This document shows, piece by piece, positions 9,307 through 18,261 of a DNA stretch of 64,000 nucleotides. The notes beneath the pieces were generated by a model. It did no database searches, was not told the origin of the DNA, and saw only the letters and a list, made by a program, of their open reading frames with translations. The stretch spans positions 124,001-188,000 of the forward strand of contig NZ_JAPNXS010000003.1 in NCBI RefSeq assembly GCF_030397575.1, given 5' to 3'. Within the stretch, counting starts at the first letter, position 1. Each line of letters opens with the position of its first letter. The stretch is from Psychromonas sp. 14N.309.X.WAT.B.A12. Lineage in GTDB: Bacteria; Pseudomonadota; Gammaproteobacteria; Enterobacterales; Psychromonadaceae. The position numbers and the translations under genes are program-made.

Positions 9307-10536
9307 TTAACTATTAAAGCCAATTCTAGCGCCTTTAGGGATCACAACTATTCCTTCATCGGAGACAGTAAAGCGCTTTCTATCATTGTCTAGGTCTACA
9401 CCAATCTTAACACCATCTGCGATTTCTACATCTTTATCAATAATCGTTTTGATTATTTGACAGTTTTTACCGATTTTTGTATCACCTAGTAATACGGATT
9501 GATAAACATTTGTCCCCTCGTCAAGAAAGCAGTTAAATCCTAATACTGATTTTTCAACGGTTGCACCGATGATCAGCGCTCCATCAGAAATTAAAGATTT
9601 GCGTATAGAGCAAGTATTACCATCATGATTTTGAAAGTTAGCTGCGGGTAATGCTGGATAATAGGTATGCATTGGCCACGCTCTATTATAAAAAGAGATG
9701 AGTGGTGTCGCTTTAATAAGATCCATATTGGCTTCCCAGTACGATTCAATTGTCCCTACATCGCGCCAATAAGACTCTCCATTTTCATTGGGTATTTTAT
9801 TGGTGGTGAAGTCATAAACAAAAACATCCTCTGTTTTTAAGAGATGCGGAATAATATCTTTACCAAAGTCATGGCTGGAGTGTTCATTTTCTGCATCACG
9901 AATTAACTCTTTTTGTAATGCAACTGAGTTAAAAATGTAATTACCCATTGAAGCGAGTACATGATCAGGATCACCTGGGATTGTTTTAGCATCTTCTACT
10001 GCTGGTTTTTCTGCAAATCCAACCATTCTCCCGTTAACATCCACCTCTATAACGCCAAAATGATAGGCTTGTTCTTTGGGCAAGCGGATTGCAGACACGG
10101 TAAGGGTTGCTTTTTTCTGTTTATGGAACTCTATTTTTTGGCGGATATCCATTTTATAAATATGATCACTACCGAAAATACAGACAATCTCTGCTTCATC
10201 CGCCTCAATAAATTGAATATTTTGATAGATAGCATCTGCAGTACCTGTGTACCAATGTTTGCCTTTATTCATTTGTGCTGGGATCGCATCAATAAAAGTG
10301 TCAGTGAAGCTATTTAACTCCCATGCTTTACGTAAATGGTCATTGAGTGATTGTGATTTAAATTGAGTGAGTACGTAAATACGTAATAGATCGGAATTAA
10401 CAAAATTATTTAATACACAATCAATAAGTCGATAACTACCGCCAAAAGGCACTGAAGGTTTAGTGCGTGATTGAGTAAGTGGGTAAAGACGAGAACCTTC
10501 TCCGCCAGCTAAAATCATAGAGAGAACTTTTGCCAT
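9307..10536 (-). CDS. glgC: Glucose-1-phosphate adenylyltransferase, second copy
   Basis: GlgC makes ADP-glucose from glucose-1-phosphate and ATP, the committed and usually allosterically regulated step of glycogen synthesis. This 409-residue copy has the nucleotidyltransferase motif AGGEGSRLYPLT, the TKPSVPFGG lysine region linked to activator binding, the catalytic aspartate in GSDHIYKMD, the glucose-1-phosphate lysine in FAEKPA, SSHDFGKDIIP, and a C-terminal left-handed beta-helix. It lies 55 bases downstream of a closely related glgC and 41 upstream of glgA. All key residues are kept, so it looks active and not a decayed duplicate. Confidence 0.95.
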   Translation of the reverse strand: MAKVLSMILAGGEGSRLYPLTQSRTKPSVPFGGSYRLIDCVLNNFVNSDLLRIYVLTQFKSQSLNDHLRKAWELNSFTDTFIDAIPAQMNKGKHWYTGTADAIYQNIQFIEADEAEIVCIFGSDHIYKMDIRQKIEFHKQKKATLTVSAIRLPKEQAYHFGVIEVDVNGRMVGFAEKPAVEDAKTIPGDPDHVLASMGNYIFNSVALQKELIRDAENEHSSHDFGKDIIPHLLKTEDVFVYDFTTNKIPNENGESYWRDVGTIESYWEANMDLIKATPLISFYNRAWPMHTYYPALPAANFQNHDGNTCSIRKSLISDGALIIGATVEKSVLGFNCFLDEGTNVYQSVLLGDTKIGKNCQIIKTIIDKDVEIADGVKIGVDLDNDRKRFTVSDEGIVVIPKGARIGFNS

Positions 10537-10591
10537 GAGTAAACCTCATATAAGTAATAAAAATAGCAATATATATTATGCTGATTAACGC

Positions 10592-11818
10592 TTACGCAAA
10601 GCCTATGCGACTGCCTTTGCCGATTACTACAATACCTTTTTCAGAAACAGTGAACTGTTTACGATCTTCTTCTAAATTTTCACCAATTACCGTATAGGGG
10701 GCGACTTCGACATTTTTATCTAAGATAACGTTGGTTAGGCGAGCGCCTTTACCTATTTTGGCATTGCCTAAAAATACACACCCTTTGATTTTTACGTCTC
10801 TGCATAAATGACTTCTAAAACCAAGAATAGAGTTTTCTATTTCAGCCCCATTAATATAAGAGCCAGCCCCAATATGAGATTTAAATACACTGCTTTCCGA
10901 TTCATCTTGGTCTCGGAAAGTGGCTGGAGGTAATGGTGGGTGATAGGTATGTAATGGCCAGTTTTTATTATATAAAGAGATTGGCTGATCATCATTTAAT
11001 AGATCCATATGCGCTTCCCAGTATGAATCAATTGTACCTACATCTCGCCAATAAGCGTTTTCTGGCTCGCCTGGAATTTGATTATCGTTAAAGTTATAAA
11101 CAAAGACTTTACCCTGTGGGAATAATTTAGGGATAATATCTTTACCAAAGTCATGGCTAGAGTTTTCATCGAAGGCGTCTTTTTCTAATTCACTGAGCAG
11201 CACATCCGTTTTAAAAATATAATTACCCATAGAAGCTAAAACATGGTCGGGATCTCCAGGAATAGTTTTGGCTTTTTCATTAGATGGCTTTTCTTCAAAA
11301 CCTATCATATGCCCAGCATCATCTATCTCAATAATACCAAAATGATGGGCTTGACTCTTTTGTACTCGTATCGCTGCTACTGTTAACTCTCCACCCGTTT
11401 TTTGGTGGTAATCAACCATCTGCTGTACATCCATTTTATAAATATGATCACTACCGAAGATACATACGTGATGAGCCTTACTCTTTTCAATAAAACGATA
11501 GTTTTGATAAATGGCATCCGCGGTACCTGAATACCAGTTTTTATTGACTCGTTGTTGCGCAGGGATTGCTTCGATAAAACGATCTGATATACCTGATAAT
11601 CGCCATGCGCGGCGGAGGTGAATATTAAGAGACTGAGATTTAAATTGGGTCAGTACATAGATTTTCATTAAGTCAGCATTAACGAAGTTATTTAATGCAA
11701 AATCAACTAATCTATAATTTCCGCCAAAAGGAACGGCGGGTTTACTTCGATTCTGAGTTAATGGAAAAAGCCGAGAGCCTTCACCCCCAGCAAGTATCAT
11801 AGCCAAAATATCAGCCAT
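10592..11818 (-). CDS. glgC: Glucose-1-phosphate adenylyltransferase, first copy
   Basis: This 408-residue paralogue of the next gene is the first of the glgC-glgC-glgA unit. It has the same catalytic set: AGGEGSRLFPLT, SKPAVPFGG, GSDHIYKMD, FEEKPS, SSHDFGKDIIP and YWRDVGTIDSYWEAH. It differs throughout at surface and C-terminal beta-helix positions, where allosteric effectors act in this family. Two GlgC proteins could form homo- or heterotetramers with different effector responses; this is inference. A good ribosome site (GGAGG, read on the minus strand) precedes the ATG, and the 281 bases upstream should hold the promoter of the unit. Confidence 0.95.
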   Translation of the reverse strand: MADILAMILAGGEGSRLFPLTQNRSKPAVPFGGNYRLVDFALNNFVNADLMKIYVLTQFKSQSLNIHLRRAWRLSGISDRFIEAIPAQQRVNKNWYSGTADAIYQNYRFIEKSKAHHVCIFGSDHIYKMDVQQMVDYHQKTGGELTVAAIRVQKSQAHHFGIIEIDDAGHMIGFEEKPSNEKAKTIPGDPDHVLASMGNYIFKTDVLLSELEKDAFDENSSHDFGKDIIPKLFPQGKVFVYNFNDNQIPGEPENAYWRDVGTIDSYWEAHMDLLNDDQPISLYNKNWPLHTYHPPLPPATFRDQDESESSVFKSHIGAGSYINGAEIENSILGFRSHLCRDVKIKGCVFLGNAKIGKGARLTNVILDKNVEVAPYTVIGENLEEDRKQFTVSEKGIVVIGKGSRIGFA

Positions 11819-12099
11819 AGAACCTCCACATATCTAAATTTTAAAAAACTATGTCTCTATCAAGCCTACTAATAATGCGCTCTATTTAATGATGGATCAG
11901 CTGGTCGTTTTTGAACTTAGAGTTATTAAGGAAAATTCTGTCTACATCAACTGATACTGCAGTTAAATCATTTGTCTTCTAATCATTAAGAGCACACCTT
12001 TAATACAATCGATATTGGAATTACATAGCGCCTGTTTATTAATCTATTTAACTTTTGATACTAACAACAAAACACTAAGGTAACAGAGTTACATGATAA

Positions 12100-13149
12100 T
12101 TATTTGAGGCAACTCAATACTTTAAATTTATTATTTTGAGCATCTTCACTAAATGTATTGTAAGCCTGTATTAAAAGTGGCTCATAGCGTAGGAATTTAT
12201 TCGCGACTATCGTTAGCCTGCCTTTTTTCTTTAAAAACTTAGCGGATTCATTGATAAAACCTTCTGCCGCGTCATAGTTAGTCTTTTGACCTGAATGAAA
12301 AGGAGGATTGGAAAGCAGTAAATCGTATTCTGTTGTCACTTTTGAAAAAACATCTGATGCAAATACATTAGCTTTTAAGTTATTCTCGGCTAATGTCAAT
12401 TTAGCGCTAGCTAAAGCATAAACGTTTACATCAATTAAATCTAATGCTAATTGAGGATGTTTTTTGAGTAGGTAACAAGATAGCACGCCAGCTCCACAGC
12501 CAAAGTCTAATCCTTTTCCGTGTAATTCATCTGGTAAATTATTTAATAATAATTCACTCCCTTTATCTAGTTCTCCAAAACTAAATACGCCTGGTAAAGA
12601 ACGAATTGTTAGGCTTACATCATTAACCTTAAGTTGATAGTCTTTGATCCATTGCTGCTGATTAAATACGGCAACAGGCTTGCTTAGTTCTGCATAAATA
12701 ATGCTACAATGTCGTGCAGAATCAATAGGGTTACTATATTCTGAGTAGGGTTTTAGTAGGCTGGCAACGCTTTTAATACCACATTTTTTTTCACCAACCA
12801 GCACAATACCTGCATCCTCTTTTAAATGAGGTGTTAAGTTAGCCAGTAAGTATTCAATTTCTGTTTTGGCTTTAGGAATGTAGATTAATAGTAAGTCAAA
12901 TTTCTGTTGCTCTTCATTACCTTGGTAATCGGCAGTAAAGTGGACATCTGAATTGGTTAATTGATCTTTTAATTGCTCATAATAACGGTAATCATTAAAA
13001 CAAAAAGTGCTTGATGATGCTATTGTTTGTAAGTGGATAGGGTAGTGGTCATCAATATTACCTGCAACTAATATTGATTTATCAGTGAATAAAGATTCGT
13101 TACGCTGTAAAACTTGGCTTGGATTTGAAAAGGTCGAGTGAAGTGCCAT
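12100..13149 (-). CDS. rsmC: 16S rRNA (guanine1207-N2)-methyltransferase RsmC
   Basis: This 349-residue protein matches the RsmC layout: a degenerate N-terminal methyltransferase-like domain (about 1-170) and a C-terminal catalytic Rossmann domain with the SAM motif LDFGCGAGVLSCYLL, an acidic motif II (LDLIDVNVYAL) and the N2-guanine methyltransferase motif LLLSNPPFHSG, followed by KGRLTIVANKFLRYE. It methylates G1207 of 16S rRNA in the 30S subunit. It is divergent from csrD, sharing a 150-bp intergenic region, and lies upstream of the glg unit on the same strand but about 280 bp away. Confidence 0.93.
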   Translation of the reverse strand: MALHSTFSNPSQVLQRNESLFTDKSILVAGNIDDHYPIHLQTIASSSTFCFNDYRYYEQLKDQLTNSDVHFTADYQGNEEQQKFDLLLIYIPKAKTEIEYLLANLTPHLKEDAGIVLVGEKKCGIKSVASLLKPYSEYSNPIDSARHCSIIYAELSKPVAVFNQQQWIKDYQLKVNDVSLTIRSLPGVFSFGELDKGSELLLNNLPDELHGKGLDFGCGAGVLSCYLLKKHPQLALDLIDVNVYALASAKLTLAENNLKANVFASDVFSKVTTEYDLLLSNPPFHSGQKTNYDAAEGFINESAKFLKKKGRLTIVANKFLRYEPLLIQAYNTFSEDAQNNKFKVLSCLK

Positions 13150-13299
13150 GAAAATTTCCTATTACAGCTTATTATTAGAAGCCTAAATGATGATGAAAAT
13201 GCCATTATACCAATGGAAGTGGATACTTGGCTCGGTATTATATTGTTATTTTAACTATTACTCACCTTTACCTTTAAAATAGTTTGTCACAGGGATGTT

Positions 13300-15225
13300 A
13301 TGAAATTCACTAATAAATTTACGTTTATTACTAGTGCGATTGTATTGACGTGTATTAGCTTGGTCTTAGTCGGAGGCTTGGTTAGTTTACGCTCACTTTC
13401 ATTAAAATATCATCAGCAAAGAATCGATAGTATTATCGAGGTGATTGAAAAGCAGTTAGATAAGCAAACCACTGAGACTCAGTTTGATCACTGGTTGCCG
13501 GATCTGCTTGATGCATCTGGAATTGTACGTTTAGAGGTTAAACGTGATGATATCACTGTCTATCAAAATTACTTTGAAAGCCGTGAATATTACCCAATGC
13601 GGTTATTACTTAGTTACTCTTATACGTTAGAGAGGTATCCCAACGTACATTTAATTTTACACACTCGTCAGCCTTTTTCAGAGCTACAGTTTACCTTTTG
13701 GCCGTTGATTGGTGTTGGGACTGCGATATTGTTGTCTTTGAGTTTATTATATTTTGCATTACGTTGGATTAAGCGTTCTTTCTATGGGGCTGAGTTATTA
13801 GAGCGACGAGCACGTTACTTGTTGCAAAATAATCCAACGGCTCGCTTCGCTCAAAAAGGTGAATGGCCTAAAGCAGCCAGCAAAGCTTTAGATGTGTTAT
13901 CAGAAAGATTAGAAAATAGCCGTAAAGAGCGCAGCGTATTTGATATTCATATTCGTGGAAAAGCTTTTTTAGATGAAGCAACGGGGATAGGTAATCGCCT
14001 AGCATTTGATAATCGACTCGATACCGTTGTAATGGATGAAAGCTTTGCGTCAAGCAGTTTGATTTTAGTTAGTTTAACTGAATTAAGTACCCTGAAATAT
14101 CGTTTTGGTAGTGCAGAAAGTGAAAAAATAATCTCGCAAATGGTCGATTTATTAAATCATTTTTGTCGCCGTTTTGATGACAGTTTTTATGGTAGAGCAA
14201 ATAAGTCTGAGTTTGTTATCTTGTTGCCGCAGATGGACTACGATGAGACCAAAGTCGTGGCCAAACAACTCACCCGTTCTTTATTTCAATTACAATTACC
14301 TGATCCAGAGATGATTGAAAACTTCTTCCATGTTGGAGTGGTTAACTTTCCTTATGGTAGTAAAACGGATCTCATTATTGATGATGTTAATCGTGCAGTG
14401 TTAGTTGCAGAACATCAGAAGGTAAGTGGTTGGCATATATCGGAAGAGAACCTCAAGCATACTGTTATTGCTAAAGGAACGGTGCGTTGGCGTACTTTAT
14501 TAACAGACGTGCTGGAGAAAAAATCACTATTGTTATATCAGCAGCACGTTATGGAGCGTGATGCTGTCGGGATCGTTTATACTGAATTATGGCCGCGTAT
14601 CCTGGGTGATGAGCAAGAAGTTATTTCTGCTGGCACATTTATGCCGATGGCTGAAAAGTGTGGGCTACAAGCGCAGATAGATAGACAAATGTTAGAGAAG
14701 GTCTTAGCGTTATTGGTACAAAGAGGGGAATCCTCTAAAGCGATTTCAGTCAATGTTTGCTCGCATTTATTAATGAATAAAGAAAACTATAAGTGGTTTT
14801 TATTCGAGCTTATGCAAAAATCTAAAAAGTTGCGTAATAATTTAGTGATTGAAATTTCAGAGCATTTGGTTGATAAATATTATTATCCTTTACGAACTGC
14901 AGTTGTTCCCTTGCAAAAAATAGGTTGTCAGATAGCAATTGATAATGTGGGTAAATACGTTATTAATACCCAGTATATTTTGGATTTTAATATCGATTAT
15001 TTAAAACTTCATAGTAGTTTAGTGAGAGATATTCATCTCAGAAGCACCAATCAAGTGGCGGTTCAAAGTCTGCTGGCCAGTTGTTTAAATAGTGATGCAA
15101 AAGTGATTGCAGTCGGTATTGAAAGCCAGCAAGAATGGAAGTGCTTACTTCGCTTAGGTGTCTATGCAGGCCAAGGCGGGTTATTTACTTCTCCTAAGCG
15201 GATGCGTGCCATAGACATTAGTTAA
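13300..15225 (+). CDS. csrD: CsrD-like RNase E specificity factor (degenerate GGDEF-EAL protein)
   Basis: This 641-residue inner-membrane protein has two N-terminal membrane segments (about residues 8-30 and 133-155) flanking a short periplasmic region, then a HAMP-like stretch, a GGDEF-family domain and an EAL-family domain. Both signatures are degenerate: the GGDEF position reads ANKSEF and the EAL position reads ELW. This is the pattern of CsrD/MshH, which does not make or break c-di-GMP but targets CsrB/CsrC-type small RNAs for RNase E cleavage and so controls CsrA. The length is close to E. coli CsrD (646). No msh pilus genes follow, unlike in Vibrio. Confidence 0.85.
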   Translation: MKFTNKFTFITSAIVLTCISLVLVGGLVSLRSLSLKYHQQRIDSIIEVIEKQLDKQTTETQFDHWLPDLLDASGIVRLEVKRDDITVYQNYFESREYYPMRLLLSYSYTLERYPNVHLILHTRQPFSELQFTFWPLIGVGTAILLSLSLLYFALRWIKRSFYGAELLERRARYLLQNNPTARFAQKGEWPKAASKALDVLSERLENSRKERSVFDIHIRGKAFLDEATGIGNRLAFDNRLDTVVMDESFASSSLILVSLTELSTLKYRFGSAESEKIISQMVDLLNHFCRRFDDSFYGRANKSEFVILLPQMDYDETKVVAKQLTRSLFQLQLPDPEMIENFFHVGVVNFPYGSKTDLIIDDVNRAVLVAEHQKVSGWHISEENLKHTVIAKGTVRWRTLLTDVLEKKSLLLYQQHVMERDAVGIVYTELWPRILGDEQEVISAGTFMPMAEKCGLQAQIDRQMLEKVLALLVQRGESSKAISVNVCSHLLMNKENYKWFLFELMQKSKKLRNNLVIEISEHLVDKYYYPLRTAVVPLQKIGCQIAIDNVGKYVINTQYILDFNIDYLKLHSSLVRDIHLRSTNQVAVQSLLASCLNSDAKVIAVGIESQQEWKCLLRLGVYAGQGGLFTSPKRMRAIDIS

Positions 15226-15264
15226 ATGTTGTCGTGCTAATAAACTAAATCCATTGTTATAAAT

Positions 15265-16206
15265 TTAAAATTTTTTAAGCAACTTTAACCCTGCTAAGCC
15301 TTGCAACCCTCCTGTGTGTAAGGCGACTATATTTGTTTCTCTTGCAAAATAGTCTTGTTCAATTAATTGCCACAACGCGTAAAACATTTTTCCTGTGTAT
15401 ATAGGCTCTATGGGTATTTGAGTCTCATTACTAAATTGGTGGCAAAAATCAGCTAACGGTTTGGAGATTTTACCGTATCCTCCCTCATGATTTTCAGTAT
15501 GTAAGTGCCAACTAACTTCATGTTCTGATTTAGCCCATTGTTTTACATTATGTTGTAGATACAGTGCGTTTTTTAATACGGCAATACCATGTACTTGTGT
15601 TGTAGGGCTATATTTGGCTGCTCCACTGATTAATCCTGCCAACGTCCCTCCGCTGCCTGTTGCCGTAAATATATGGTCAATAGCAGTAGGATGTTGGTCG
15701 GCCAATTCAATTATGATCTCTTCGACACCTGGAACAGCAAAAGCATTACTGCCTCCTTCTGGAATCAGGTAAGCCTCTGGGTATTGCAGTTGTAATTTTA
15801 ATAAGTATTCAGTCTGTTCTTTTAAACGATAAGTTTGTCGATTAACAAATTGTAATGTCATTCCCCATTGTTGAGCCTGAGATAAGGTAGGATTCGCTGC
15901 ATAGTGAGCTTCACCTCTGATAATACCTGTTGCTTGAAACTTGAAGTGGTGGCAGGCAGCAGCTAATGCATGGATATGGTTAGAAAACGCACCACCAAAA
16001 CTGAGTAGGTGTGTTTTTTGTTGTGCTTCAGCTTGTAGCAAATTGTATTTTAACTTTCGCCATTTATTTCCCGCTATTTCTGGATGTAATAAGTCATCTC
16101 GTTTAATTGACAATTGGATTGCTTTTTCTGTTAACAAAGGATGGGTAATGGCTTGTAAAGGGCTTGAGTTAATCTGCTGATATAAAATGCTGTCGGTAAT
16201 ACTCAT
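15265..16206 (-). CDS. PLP-dependent D-cysteine desulfhydrase / ACC deaminase family protein
   Basis: This 313-residue fold-type II PLP enzyme carries the Schiff-base lysine in AGNKWRKLKYN (K48), the GGAFSNHIHALA substrate/PLP loop, and the glycine-rich phosphate-binding TATGSGGTLAGL. Family members either deaminate 1-aminocyclopropane-1-carboxylate or desulfhydrate D-cysteine (DcyD/YedO). Bacteria that do not live with plants usually have the D-cysteine or related activity, so I favour that, but the sequence alone does not decide. It converges on csrD with about 40 bp between them. Confidence 0.8.
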   Translation of the reverse strand: MSITDSILYQQINSSPLQAITHPLLTEKAIQLSIKRDDLLHPEIAGNKWRKLKYNLLQAEAQQKTHLLSFGGAFSNHIHALAAACHHFKFQATGIIRGEAHYAANPTLSQAQQWGMTLQFVNRQTYRLKEQTEYLLKLQLQYPEAYLIPEGGSNAFAVPGVEEIIIELADQHPTAIDHIFTATGSGGTLAGLISGAAKYSPTTQVHGIAVLKNALYLQHNVKQWAKSEHEVSWHLHTENHEGGYGKISKPLADFCHQFSNETQIPIEPIYTGKMFYALWQLIEQDYFARETNIVALHTGGLQGLAGLKLLKKF

Positions 16207-16589
16207 TGATTTCTATGCCCTTTAAAATTGTAATGCAACGAATGTTAAATGTTTTATTTTTTATTACTCACTGTTAAGTGATTGCTAAACCTACATTTTT
16301 TACTATGTAAGAGACAGAGTATAAATAAGCGCACTTGGATCGGAGAATGTACTTTTTTAAATTGCTCTTTTATTGCGCGAGCACTGCTTTTTCTTAAAAA
16401 AAACAAGCCCCCTGTGATATATGCATCAAATTGACGATTAAACAGATTCATATCTTTTGTGATAGTGGCAGTCTGTTAACAAGCTCATAACACTTTACGT
16501 GATATGAGCAAGTGAAAAAGAGTCTTTTCTTAGTTTCACTTTATTGTTTTAAAACAAGACGTTTAACCTAATTTTACATGGAGTTTAAC
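16207..16589. other. Non-coding region upstream of the TRAP operon with inverted repeats
   Basis: This region lies between the divergent desulfhydrase gene and dctP and I find no convincing gene in it. It holds an inverted repeat GCTCATA (16483-16489)/TATGAGC (16503-16509) with a 13-base spacer, about 80 bases before dctP, which could be an operator for a regulator of the transporter. A second short inverted repeat TCACT-GTTA-AGTGA lies near 16267. The promoters of both divergent genes should be here. Confidence 0.4.
16483..16509. repeat. Inverted repeat, possible operator upstream of dctP
   Basis: Seven-base arms GCTCATA and TATGAGC match perfectly around a 13-base spacer. It lies in the promoter region of the TRAP operon. 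No regulator gene is adjacent, so the cognate protein is unknown. Confidence 0.35.
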
Positions 16590-17660
16590 ATGCTGAAGTC
16601 TTTATATAAAAAAACCTTAGTAGCCGCAGTTGTGATGGTCACAAGTGTGAATGTGTTTGCAGCAGATAAAGTTTATCGTTTGAAGCTCGCTGAATCATGG
16701 GGGCCTAATTTTCCCGTTTTTGGTGATTCAGTTAAAAATATGGTGAAGATGGCAGAAGAGATGTCAAATGGCCGTTTAAAAATCCGTGTCGATTCAGCAA
16801 ATAAGCATAAGTCTGCCTTTGGTGTCTTTGATATGGTAAAAAGTGGCCAATATGATATGGGGCATTCAGCAAGTTATTATTATAAAGGTAAAGTACCTAA
16901 TACCCTGTATTTTACAACTATGCCTTTTGGGATGACGGCTATGGAGCAATACGCCTGGTTCCAATATGGAGGTGGTCAGGAACTGATGGATGAAGTTTAT
17001 GCCGATCATAATTTAGTTGCCTTCCCTGGTGGTAATACAGGCGTGCAAATGGGTGGTTGGTTCCGTAAAGAGATCAATAATCTCGATGATTTGAAAAACC
17101 TGAAAATGCGTATTCCTGGTTTTGCTGGTGAAGTCTTAGCAAAATTAGGTGCAACACCGGTAAATATACCGCCAGGTGAGTTATACACAGCGTTAGAGCG
17201 TAACACGATTGACGCATTAGAATGGGTGGGTCCTTCGTTAGATCTGCGTATGGGCTTCCATAAAATAGCTCCTTTCTACTACATGGGATGGCATGAGCCA
17301 GCTACAGAATTAATGTTTATCATTAATAAAAAGAAATTAGACTCATTACCAGCTGATCTACAAGCTATCTTAAAAGTGGCTATGCACAAAGCCTCTTATG
17401 ATATGTATGTTCAATCCTACGCATCAAGTGCTGAAAACTGGGCAGAAATGACTTCAGAGTTCCCTGATATTAAAGTGAAAACTTTCCCACCTGAAGTATT
17501 AGCTGCAATGAAAAAAGCCAACGATGAAATTCTTGCTGAAAAAGCGGCAAGTGATGAAATGGCCGCTAAAATCATTAAATCTCAACAAGATTACTTGAAA
17601 TTAGTACGAGTATGGACTGATATTTCAGAGTTTGGTTACATTCAAAGTACTAAAGAATAA
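16590..17660 (+). CDS. dctP: TRAP transporter substrate-binding protein DctP
   Basis: This 356-residue periplasmic binding protein has a signal peptide (about residues 1-25, ending VFA-ADK). The DctP fold shows FDMVKSGQYDMGHSASYYY, the conserved ligand-carboxylate arginine in LKMRIPG, and the block PGELYTALERNTIDALEWVGP, which resembles the subgroup around the keto-acid binder TakP. It captures an organic acid and hands it to the DctQM membrane pair. The frame opens at 16578, but TGGAG lies 6 bases before the ATG at 16590, which I took as the start. A strong hairpin separates it from dctQ. The ligand cannot be named from the sequence. Confidence 0.92.
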   Translation: MLKSLYKKTLVAAVVMVTSVNVFAADKVYRLKLAESWGPNFPVFGDSVKNMVKMAEEMSNGRLKIRVDSANKHKSAFGVFDMVKSGQYDMGHSASYYYKGKVPNTLYFTTMPFGMTAMEQYAWFQYGGGQELMDEVYADHNLVAFPGGNTGVQMGGWFRKEINNLDDLKNLKMRIPGFAGEVLAKLGATPVNIPPGELYTALERNTIDALEWVGPSLDLRMGFHKIAPFYYMGWHEPATELMFIINKKKLDSLPADLQAILKVAMHKASYDMYVQSYASSAENWAEMTSEFPDIKVKTFPPEVLAAMKKANDEILAEKAASDEMAAKIIKSQQDYLKLVRVWTDISEFGYIQSTKE

Positions 17661-17673
17661 CTGCTTGATTATT

Positions 17674-17706
17674 AAAAGCGACACTATGGATTGTGTCGCT
17701 TTTAAT
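17674..17706 (+). terminator. Hairpin between dctP and dctQ (partial terminator)
   Basis: AAAAGCGACAC (17674-17684) pairs perfectly with GTGTCGCTTTT (17693-17703) around an 8-base loop, ending in a short T-run. It sits within the operon, where it would let the binding protein be made in excess over the membrane subunits by attenuation or 3'-end protection. Confidence 0.75.
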
Positions 17707-17746
17707 TGTTGCTTATCCACTCTTTATCTATAAGGAATATTATTAG

Positions 17747-18250
17747 ATGGAAAGTCTGCAAAATGTATTTGATCGCTTTTCTGACATCGTTGGAAAAATT
17801 GCAGCCACATTAATGATTTTATTATTGGTTAATGTTTTTTACGATGTGGTGGCACGTTACTTTTTTAAATCCAGTTCAATTGGTTTACAAGAATTAGAAT
17901 GGCACTTATTTGCTTCAATGTTTTTATTAGGCATTGCTTATACCTTAAAAGAAGAGGGGCATGTACGTGTTGATATTATTTATGAAAGATTAAGTGTGAA
18001 AGGAAAGGCATGGATTAACTGTTTAGGTTGTTTATTCTTCTTACTTCCTTTTTGTGTTCTGATCATATGGTACGGCTACAGTTTCGCTTTAGAGTCCTAC
18101 AATCTACAAGAAACCAGTGGTGATCCGGGTGGTTTATCTCATCGTTGGATCATTAAATCAATGATTCCTTTTTCTGCATTCGCGTTAGCATTAAGTGCCT
18201 TTGGCGTACTTATAAAAAGTTTACGCAACATAACTAACCACAACATTTAA
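17747..18250 (+). CDS. dctQ: TRAP transporter small membrane subunit DctQ
   Basis: This 167-residue protein has four predicted membrane segments and DctQ features: VFYDVVARYFF in the first helix region, LQELEWHLFASMFLLGIAYTLKEEGHVRVDI, and SHRWIIKSMIPF. It pairs with DctM in the inner membrane to make the sodium-driven importer. It lies 86 bases after dctP (with a hairpin between) and 11 bases before dctM, with AAGGAA before its start. Confidence 0.9.
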   Translation: MESLQNVFDRFSDIVGKIAATLMILLLVNVFYDVVARYFFKSSSIGLQELEWHLFASMFLLGIAYTLKEEGHVRVDIIYERLSVKGKAWINCLGCLFFLLPFCVLIIWYGYSFALESYNLQETSGDPGGLSHRWIIKSMIPFSAFALALSAFGVLIKSLRNITNHNI

Positions 18251-18261
18251 AGGGAATTTTT

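Noticed and set aside
9961-10317. 118-codon plus-strand frame inside glgC
   Set aside because: Antisense shadow of a conserved gene; the composition is unlike a real protein of this genome.
16254-16451. 65-codon minus-strand frame in the gap before dctP
   Set aside because: No Shine-Dalgarno, no recognisable domain, and it overlaps the likely promoter region of the adjacent genes.
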